Source: Diadema setosum (Eukaryota > Echinodermata > Echinoidea > Diadematoida > Diadematidae). Taken from it: 64,000 nucleotides of DNA. Location of the stretch: NCBI RefSeq assembly GCF_964275005.1, contig NC_092695.1, positions 11,423,697 through 11,487,696 on the forward strand, written 5' to 3'. Within the stretch, counting starts at the first letter, position 1. Each line of letters starts with the position of its first letter. The translations under genes were made by a program, and so were the position numbers. Below the pieces are notes generated by a model, which saw nothing but the letters and a program-made list of their open reading frames with translations, was not told the DNA's origin and ran no database searches. This document shows, piece by piece, positions 56,601 to 64,000 of this stretch.

Positions 56601-59600
56601 AAACGACCTGTGACACCGGAAGTCAGTCCGTTGTGGATGTGACATGTTCAGCCAAAGGAGGTAGGATAGCCTAATTTCTAATGTCAGTAATGTTTATGAT
56701 ATTTATGATTAAGGTTTGGCCTCAATTGTGTATAGTGTTCATACACAATGTCCTACCTTTACTGTCTGTAGTAATTTCAAGTAAAATGCCCTCTCTTTAA
56801 TGTCTGTACTGGATCTTTCAGCAGTGCCTATACTTTCTCTTTATGACGCTTATCTTTTTTTTTTCTTTTTTTTTTTTTAAATATAGTTCGCCTGATTGGA
56901 GGGGCCATCCCACAAGAGGGCAGTGTGGAGGTGTACAGCGGCGATCAATGGGGTACGGTGTGCGATGACGGCTGGGGCCTTCAAGAGGCGACCGTCGTTT
57001 GTCGTCAGCTTGGCTACACCGCGGCGACGGCCGCCAAGAGCAACGCGCACTTCGGCGAGAATCATGGCGTCGACATCCTTCTCGACGATGTGACTTGCCG
57101 CGGTGAGGAGGCCGATTTGTACCACTGTGCGCACAGGAGATGGGGGCAGCACGACTGCAAACACTCCGAAGATGCTGGCGTGGTTTGTGCCGACGACTCG
57201 ACGTCAGGTGAGGTTAACATTGTATTGTCTTTCCTGAGAATTATCACATGGGAGAAAGGTTCTCCTTGAAGATGAAAGGAAGTCTTTATCAGATTTGTGT
57301 GAGATCGGCAAGGATGTAAATGTGGAAGTGTGACATGGTGTTTTAGGAAAAGCGAAATTGCGATTATACATTAGAAGGACTGAGAGAGCATTGCTGAGAG
57401 CGAACTAATGTATAAAAAGAAGACCGGGGATAAGATAGAGACGTTTGGGTTGAATGAATCAGTGGAACAGCTGGCTGGCAAGGGAGAATGTATAGTGCGA
57501 TGATATGGGCATGTGTTGAGGAAGGATGGGGATAAAGTGCTAGAGCTTAAAGTAAATGAGCCACGAAAGCGATCAGGACGACTAAACAAAATGTGGAAGA
57601 GCTCGAGAAGGTTGGCTTGAGAATGGAGGGTGCCCCAGATCGGGCCAGGTGGTGAGAAGGTGTGAGAGTGCGTGGAGTAAATGCGACCAGCTCATTGTAT
57701 GAGAAAGACCCGGAGCAAAACTGGATGATGGTGATAATGATGACGATGACGATGACGATGATGATACTACGACATTCATGGTTTTGCATGAAATGTTCTT
57801 TTTATGCAGTTTGAATGTATTTATTTGAAAGCTATATAATGTGGTTGATCTCATGCGTAACTTCATGCAGTAAAAAGCCACCCAATGCTCGGGTTGGCTT
57901 GGAAAAACAGAGTAGAGTCAAACAAGCAGAATGATAGTTATTTAATGAAATTCATGATATTTAAGAAGGAATTTATGCAATTTCAGATATTCTCGTGATT
58001 TCAAGTAACAGTTCTATCGGTCGCAATTTCATGTGCAAAAAAATTAGATGTCAGTTTTGTATTCATAGGTTCGGAAATGAATCGATAAATAATCTTGCTG
58101 CTATAGGTAGGTATACGCGACACGGAGAGAAAGAAACAGTAATATAGGATGCGGTATACAAAGCGTTTTTCATGTGCTGGGCGCTCAGGTTAACACCTTT
58201 CATGTTTCCCTGAAAATTTATTATCGGACTCGGAGGAAAATGAGAAAATTTTGATGAGACTAAATTAAATTAAAAAATAACTAAACTAAATTATACGTAC
58301 GGACAGTCGGATACCAACACCCTATTTCAATTGATATCCTTTTGTACACTCACTCGTAACTTATCAAGTTTTCGATACGAAGTAAGATTATGTTTTACAG
58401 ACTTTCATATTTGATTTTATTTCTCTCCGAGTCTAAATTTCGAGTCGAGAAAGCTCTCCGAAAATGTACATGGCTTTGTTGATGATCTCTTAAAGACTTT
58501 TCATGTAAATATATGTGTGTGTGCGGTTTTTTTTTTTTTTTTGCTATATTTCCTCTCTATCTCTTTGTCATATCTATACTATTCATTTATCCATCTTCAT
58601 ACAGTGTAATCATACATCTATCTCAAACACACTTTCTCTATCGCTCTCTGTGTAGTGGTGGGAGCCGTACGACTCACAGGAGGTTACTTACCCTATGTTG
58701 GTCGACTGGAAGTTTACCGGTACGGGGAGTGGGGAACGGTTTGCAATCAGAGCTGGCATGAGTCAAATAGTCAACAGGTAAGTGAAAAAAAAAAAAAAAT
58801 CCATCCCAAAACAACACAAATCAATGACTCAGCTGTTCGCCATTTTACCTGGATGTGCGAGAAATAAATAACACAACATATCCTTGGAGTAGGAATTACG
58901 TATCCGTCTAAATAACCCAAATGATGGTACACTAAATCGTACCTTTCGAAAACAATGCAAATTCATGATACCATCCCATGGGCGTCACCAGGGGGGTGCA
59001 CTGGGTGCGAACGCACCCCCCTTCAGAACCTAAAAAAAAAAAAAAAAAAAAAAAAACACGCTTCAGTCTGCGAGCGACCTCAACGCCGGACGCTAAATAA
59101 TAATGTTCTTTTTTATTTTTCTTCTTATTTTTTTTTTTCATTTTGCACCTGGAGGAAAAAACAAAACAAAACAAAACAAAAAAACAAAAACAAAAACAGA
59201 AAACAAAAACAATCGCACCCCGGCTCTGGCAGCACTGATGCTATACAATGTCATATCAGTGTTTACTATCTATCGATCGTACTGTATGATACGTAAGGTA
59301 TATTTCATTCATTGTGCAACGGATTATCAATTCAGAAAATGCAAAAGCTCCGTCGCATGGGGGGGGGGGGGGGGGAGATACCCCGCCCACACCCTCCCCC
59401 GTTATAGGTCTCCAATCAGTGGCGTAACTGGGGGGGGGGGGGGGCACAAAAAAAAAAACACGCTTCAGTCTGCGAGCGACCTCAACGCCGGACGCTAAAT
59501 AATAATGTTCTTTTTTATTTTTCTTCTTATTTTTTTTTATTTTGCACCAGGAGGAAAAAACAAAACAAAACAAAACAAAAAAACAAAAACAAAAACAGAA

Positions 59601-62600
59601 AACAAAAACAATCGCAAAAACATGCCTCCCCCCCCCCCCCCAATCCGCTGGTAAAAAAAAAAATGTATATCAAAATAGTAATTCAAGGGTTAATAAACTG
59701 CTTTTGAAATTGACATGAAAGGGTGAGCAAGAAATTATTTTTTTTTTCTCTAAGATTTCTTTTAACTATAATTAAAGGACAAGTTCACCTTCATTAACAT
59801 AAGGATTGAGAGAATGTAGCAATATTGGTAGAACACATCATTGCAAGTTTGAGGAAAATCGGACAATCCGTTCAAAAGTTATGAATTTTTGAAGTTTTTG
59901 TGCAGTCACCGCTGGATGAGAAGACTACTGCAGTGTATGATGTCACATGCGTACAACAATAAAGGAAAATATAAAGAGAATTTCACAAAATTTCATCTTT
60001 TGAAAAAAGTACACATTCCCTCGACTCGTTAGTGACATATGTTATGGGTAATATTATTCCCATTGCCTTTAGAAAGAGGTAAGTCAAGTGCTCTTTTATT
60101 ATGCGAAAAAAATGAAAATATGTTGAATTTTCTTTACATTTTCTTTATACTGTCGTACTCATATGACATCACGAGCCTTAGTAGTCTCCTCAACCAGCGG
60201 TTCCAACACAGAAATTTTAAAAATTCATAACTTTTGCATCGATAGTCCAATTTTCCTCAAACTTTGACTAATGTGTTCTACTAATATTGCTGCATTCTCT
60301 CAATCCTTATGTTTATGAAGGTGAACTTGTCCTTTAAAGAGGCATCAATAGTGTGAAACATTGTTCAAAAAGCCCGGAGCCGACAAAAGATTGTGATTCA
60401 GCGTGATTCCTGGTTGGCATTCTGAATGATAAGCAGGATGGAGCAGTGTACTCAGAACATCCGAACGGCAAAGAGTCGCTGCAATGTTGCGCAATGTGAT
60501 GTAGAATGTACACCTCTGTACCTTACACTTCGTTATATCAAAGCTAAATCACTGAGTGTTGCTTTACATACTATTGAAGTCTATATCAAGATGCCTTGCA
60601 TTGCCAATAATAAGACTTGACCTGGGCTATTTCCCAACTTTTCCATGTATAAAACACACACACACACACACAAACACAAACAATATAGGGGATGCTCTAA
60701 AGTGCAGATTTTGGACATTAACATCCTTCCCCCGCTTGGTCACTTCGACGCCCCCTCGCTTGTCATACCTCCCCCAGTCATGAACACACACCGACATCCT
60801 TGACTACCAGTGGCGCACCGCCCCGCCCCCCCCCCCCCACTTAATTTCCAAAGCGGAAAAAAAAAAACATATTTACAAACGGCAGTTTTGGGACTGTAAA
60901 ATGTCAAAATTTTCACGTTCCTCACTCCGCTCGCTCGTATTTAATCGCTATGCCATTCTCCTGATGTTGCTGCCAGTATTAAATTGCCAGCAGTTGCACC
61001 CGGTGCGCCCCCCCCCCCCTCCTTAATTTCCAAAGCGAAAAGGAATAGCTACAAACGGCAGTTTTTAGACTGTAAAATGTCAAAATTTTCAAGCTCGCTC
61101 GCTCCGCTCGCTCGCATTTTAATCAATTCAATTCAATTCAATTTAGTTCAATTCAAACTTTATTTCATTTTTCGAAAAGAACATAAACATTTCACTTTCA
61201 TTGGTAACATAGAATAAGGTTGCATAATCAAAACAAAGTAAATTGAGAAAACATAATTGTGGAACTTTGGGGTACTCTAGTAACAAAAACGTTGTAAGGA
61301 AAATTGATTGACTGAAGTGATACAGACGATATAATCGTTATGCCATTCTCCTGATGTTGCTGCCAGTAATTGCCAGCAGTTGTGCCCGGTGCGCCCCCCC
61401 CCCCCCCTTAATTTCGAAAACGAAAAATATAGCTACAAACGGCAGTTTTTTGACTGTGTCAAAATTTTCAAGCTCACTCGTTCTGCTCGCTGGCATTTAA
61501 TTGTTATGCCATTCTCCTGATGTTACTGCCAGTAATTGCCAGCAGTTGCGCCCTGTGCGCCCCCCTTAATTTCCAAAGCGAAGAAATATAGCTACAAACG
61601 GAAGTTTTGGTTTTTTTTTTACTGTAAAATGTCAAAATTTTCAAGGTCGCTCGCTATGCTCGCTCGCATTTAATCGTTATCCTATTCTCCTGATGCTGTT
61701 GCGCCCGGTGCGCCCTGCTTAATTTCCATAGCGAAAAAAATATAGCTATACAAACGGTAATTTTTTGACTGTAAAAATAATGTCAACATTTTCAAGCTCG
61801 CTCGCATTTAATCGCTTTGCCATTTAAACGGCAGTTTTTGGACTGTAAAATTTCAAAATTTTAAAGCTCGCTTAATTGCAATTGCTCCGCTCGCTCGCAT
61901 TTAATCGTTATGCCATTATCCTCATGTTCCTGCCAGTAATTGCCAGCAGTTGCGCCCGGTGCGCCCCCTTCATTTCCAAAGCGAAAATATAGCTACAAAT
62001 CGCAGTTTTGGATTGTAAAATATCAAAATTTTCAAGCTCGCTCGCATTTAATTGTTATGCAATTCTCCTTTTTTTTTTCTTTTTACAAAAAGTCCCTCCG
62101 TGGGACGGGTATCCCCCTCCTACACCTCCTCCCGCTCGGTTGCTTCGCTCCCTCGCCGATGATCTCACACCGTCACATAATGTACCCCCGTAATAGTCCT
62201 TCATAGTATTTTTATTTTCACTATGCTCTATAAACCCGACTTTTATACTCTTGTTTTTACACAAAAAAAAAGTTCCTACCGTGGGAGGGGGTATCCCCCT
62301 CCCACACCCTCCGCACTGAAGGAGCAGAATGGATCATCGCCGAGGACCTCACACCGTCACATAATGTACCCATAGTCCTTTATAGCCGCGAAAGATTCGT
62401 GTATGTATACAACCACATGTGCAATATGTACACCTGTAAATGTACATGATGACACAGGAGCCAATAAATTAAATAAAAAAAAAAAAAATCTCACAGTTTA
62501 CATTTACTGTCAAAACGCACCCCCCTTGAAAAAAAGCTGGTGACGCCCCTGCATCCGAGTAGATTTACTTGTCGAATCAGATTATCTAAGAGAACATAAA

Positions 62601-63875
62601 TTAGTCATGCTAACTCATAGTCGACAACTTTGTCACTTAATTTTAAAGATGTACCGGAGCGGACGTTATGGATACAATCCAGATAAGTGGTTTTTACAAA
62701 GAAATAACCAAAAAAAAAAAAATAGTAATTACCATCTTAATGTTTCGTCCAGGTCTGTAATCAGTTGGGATACCGCTATGCAGGGAAAGGAGACTCTAAC
62801 ACCTGGGCTCTCAATATCACCTCGGACAATAATAGCCCAGTTTACCTGAGTAACGTCGATTGCGAAGAAGGAATCTCATTGGCCGAATGTCATCATGACC
62901 TTTGGCAAGACAACGACTGCACGCATGCGCAGGATGTATTTGTCACGTGCGATCGACAACCAGGTAACTCACCTCCTTCGTTTGCCTAATAATGATACAA
63001 ATAATTCTTCTTCAGTCATATTACAATAAAGCACATTGTTCTGAACACAGACAATGTGAACAAGTGTCTTTACATCGACAGTGGGAACGCATTTCATAGT
63101 CAGTGATAGTTGTAAAGGTTCATATTATGCGTCATCTTACCATAGACGTGAATCTGTAACAATACAGAAACCTAGCACTCATATCGCTGTGTAAAGAGTC
63201 CACGGACAGAAAATGTCTCATTTAAAAACATAAAACACTTGATTACGTTTACATGGTACAACAAGACACCAAAATTTAATGTCTAAGTTGCATGCTTTCT
63301 GGTATGTTGCGAAATTGAAATTATCGAAAAATCTAAGCTGACATGAAGACAGGAAGAACTATTTGACATGCTGTGCTCACAGCAAGCACATTTTATTTTT
63401 GTTATAGTTACAAATTGCAATGCGCCGAGGAGTACCTTAGGTGATCACGCAAAGGTGAGGGGGAAGAAATCTCAATGCTGGACATACGAAATAACCTTTG
63501 TCACGTCTTCTTTTGATACTATGACGCCATTGGTTTGCATTGCAGGTGACGAAGGTGAAGTTCGGCTCCAGAACAGCCGAACACCAAACGACGGTCTAGT
63601 TGAGGTGTATCGCTCAGGTCGATGGGGCAGCGTGCTGGGCGATACATGGGATATCGTCGATGCGGATGTCGTCTGTCGACAGCTCGGCTATCGAGGCGCT
63701 CTGGAAGCGGTAGTCGATCAGCGATTATCGCTAGACTCCGCCGACGCAACGCTCGTTGGTTCTGTAGACTGTGATGGTTCGGAAAGTCAGCTCCTTCACT
63801 GCAAACACACGACCATGCCGTCATGGGGAGGGGCGCGAGCGGGACAAGCAGGCGTGGTGTGCGCAGACGACCAGG
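53357..63875 (+). CDS. Secreted or membrane SRCR-domain protein, first six coding exons (continues right)
   Basis: Exons are 53357-53423, 56319-56660, 56887-57207, 58656-58777, 62753-62963 and 63546-63875, all GT/AG with matching phases. Exon 1 encodes a signal peptide. Four scavenger-receptor cysteine-rich domains follow: domain 1 in exon 2, domain 2 in exon 3, domain 3 split between exons 4 and 5, and domain 4 in exon 6. Most domain exons are phase 1-1, the arrangement that allows domain shuffling. SRCR proteins bind microbial and endogenous ligands and are greatly expanded in echinoderms, so an immune or recognition role is likely but not shown. Domain 4 has lost two conserved cysteines. 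The right end of the gene, and any transmembrane or other domains, are outside the window. Confidence 0.9.
53424..56318. other. SRCR gene intron 1
   Basis: Contains (AGC/AGT)n at 53653-53790 and (AATAC)n at 54507-54552. No further exon was recognised; some AT-rich stretches near 56060-56230 are simple-sequence-like. Confidence 0.6.
56319..56660 (+). CDS. SRCR gene exon 2, SRCR domain 1
   Basis: 342 nt. FLVDGPAPHEGRVEIDYGGY, then CVCDDQWDMKAARVVCRQLG, ending SVVDVTC. Nine cysteines, including an unusual CKRC pair (MCKRCRLTGVRC) in place of the usual loop, so disulfide pairing is non-standard. Acceptor CATGTCAG, donor GGAG|GTAGGA. Confidence 0.88.
56887..57207 (+). CDS. SRCR gene exon 3, SRCR domain 2
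   Basis: 321 nt. VRLIGGAIPQEGSVEVYSGD, then WGTVCDDGWG, ATVVCRQLGY, LDDVTCRG, DLYHCAHRRWGQHDC and AGVVCADD. All six group A cysteines are present. This exon is noticeably GC-rich relative to its introns. Confidence 0.95.
57360..57770 (+). mobile_element. Decayed LINE 3' fragment in SRCR intron 3
   Basis: Broken frames read KTGDKIETFGLNES, then YGHVLRKDGDKVLELKVNEP, RKRSGRLNKMWK. The GHVLR.D...R..GR....W pattern is the C-terminal region of RTE/Jockey-type polyproteins. Stops interrupt it. It ends in a (GATGAC)n tail, about 57730-57765. Confidence 0.7.
57771..58655. other. Rest of SRCR intron 3
   Basis: AT-rich, with a poly(T) run at 58528-58542. No repeat family or exon recognised. Confidence 0.5.
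58656..58777 (+). CDS. SRCR gene exon 4, SRCR domain 3 N-terminal half
   Basis: 122 nt. VRLTGGYLPYVGRLEVYRYG, EWGTVCNQSWHESNSQQ, then donor CAACAG|GTAAGT at phase 0. The second half lies 4 kb downstream. Confidence 0.9.
59056..59620. repeat. Direct repeat pair of ~160 bp
   Basis: ACACGCTTCAGTCTGCGAGC...GACGCTAAATAATAATGTTC...GGAGGAAAAAACAAAACAAA occurs at 59056 and again at 59457. The two copies are almost identical and separated by about 240 bp containing a CAGTGGCGTAACTGGGG block. Confidence 0.88.
59772..60337. mobile_element. AAAGGACAAGTTCACC foldback MITE, third copy
   Basis: TTAAAGGACAAGTTCACCTT faces GGTGAACTTGTCCTTTAA. Internal arms match the copy at 13382-13933, in inverted order. 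It is nested in the composite insertion. Confidence 0.9.
60795..62060. repeat. Satellite-like array, about seven units of 130-350 bp
   Basis: Each unit carries GTGCGCCCCC...TTAATTTCCAAAGCGAAAA, then TAGCTACAAACGGCAGTTTT, GACTGTAAAATGTCAAAATT, TTCAAGCTCGCTCGC and AATCGTTATGCCATTCTCCT, then GCCAGTAATTGCCAGCAGTT. Units begin near 60820, 61000, 61385, 61555, 61715, 61825 (partial) and 61960. Some units are shortened, and one carries an insertion with a (TTCAA)n tract. Confidence 0.88.
62080..62390. repeat. Two-unit repeat with GGGTATCCCCCTCC
   Basis: CCCTCCGTGGGACGGGTATC...CTCACACCGTCACATAATGT and CCTACCGTGGGAGGGGGTAT...CTCACACCGTCACATAATGT are two diverged copies about 190 bp apart, at the right end of the composite insertion. 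Confidence 0.75.
62753..62963 (+). CDS. SRCR gene exon 5, SRCR domain 3 C-terminal half
   Basis: 211 nt. VCNQLGYRYAGKGDSNTW, YLSNVDCEEGISLAECHHDL, then WQDNDCTHAQDVFVTC. Acceptor TTTCGTCCAG, donor CCAG|GTAACT (phase 1). With exon 4 it restores six conserved cysteines. Confidence 0.9.
62964..63545. other. SRCR gene intron 5
   Basis: No repeat family or exon recognised. The open frame from 63368 into exon 6 is intron read-through; the TTTGCATTGCAG acceptor at 63545 sets the exon boundary. Confidence 0.6.
63546..63875 (+). CDS. SRCR gene exon 6, SRCR domain 4
   Basis: 330 nt. VRLQNSRTPNDGLVEVYRSG, RWGSVLGDTWDIVDADVVCR, SVDCDGSESQLLHCKH, then QAGVVCADD. The first conserved cysteine (WGTVCDD) is replaced (WGSVLGD), and the one normally before the last segment is missing, leaving four. 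Confidence 0.93.
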
Positions 63876-64000
63876 GTATGATCTATCACTCTGCTTAGTT
63901 CATTCTATATGCGACTCATTATTCGCTACATTCAGCACATTATGGCAAATCATTATTATTTCTTTCAACCAGCTACCTGCTTTAAGGAACAGGCTCACAA

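Larger units (their letters stand above)
58980..62548. mobile_element. 3.6 kb composite insertion bounded by GGGCGTCACCAG ends (SRCR intron 4)
   Basis: GGGCGTCACCAGGGGGGTGC...CGAACGCACCCCCCTTCAG at the left faces AACGCACCCCCCTTGAAAAA and CTGGTGACGCCC at the right. Between them lie two copies of an ACGCTTCAGTCTGCGAGCGA block (59056-59215 and 59460-59615), an AAAGGACAAG MITE and a satellite-like array. It makes up about 90% of the 3,975 bp intron. Confidence 0.7.

Noticed and set aside
60795..62060. Regular repeats that could suggest a CRISPR-like array
   Set aside because: Units of 130-350 bp, variable length, no short palindromic repeat with unique spacers, and the setting is a eukaryotic intron.
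63368..63545. N-terminal extension of the last SRCR ORF
   Set aside because: Lies upstream of a TTTGCATTGCAG acceptor whose phase fits the previous exon; the extension has no SRCR similarity.

Overview
This is a 64 kb piece of an invertebrate animal genome. Its genes have many introns with GT/AG boundaries and consistent phases. It also carries CA, GT, AAT and poly(A) microsatellites, LINE and SINE debris, and a very dense load of DNA-transposon relics. A secreted multi-SRCR gene, elements rich in TGACCTTTGACC, and a THAP/P-element transposase fit an echinoderm, most likely a sea urchin. That assignment is an inference; amphioxus or a hemichordate is not excluded.

Layout. (1) About 0.66-11.08 kb, minus strand: the 5' seven coding exons of mitochondrial arginyl-tRNA synthetase (RARS2). 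The exons were joined by splice sites and phase, and the gene runs off the left edge. A TCTCGCGA promoter-type palindrome lies about 130 bp upstream of the ATG, and its flank is repeated in inverted orientation at 14.2 kb. (2) 15.8-16.6 kb: an 0.8 kb near-perfect palindrome. (3) 18.0-26.3 kb, plus strand: a THAP9/P-element-like transposase gene (THAP domain in two exons, then a large catalytic exon). Its catalytic exon is split by a 2.0 kb pogo/Tigger-like element, and the reading frame resumes exactly on the far side. (4) 26.5-36 kb: repeat-rich, with nested elements and no convincing gene. (5) 38.1-44.7 kb, minus strand: a complete four-coding-exon NUDCD2 gene with large element insertions in its introns. 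(6) 46.4-48.2 kb: a 5'-truncated non-LTR retrotransposon with an intact reverse-transcriptase ORF. (7) 53.4-63.9 kb, plus strand: the 5' part of a secreted or membrane SRCR protein, with a signal-peptide exon followed by four SRCR domains. It runs off the right edge.

The genes do not form one pathway: RARS2 (mitochondrial translation), NUDCD2 (Hsp90/dynein co-chaperone) and the SRCR gene (probably recognition or immunity) are independent. What unites the window is transposon ecology: at least twelve element families, several nested in one another, with empty-site comparisons visible inside the window. Most lengths and phases were counted by hand; no alignment or database search was run.
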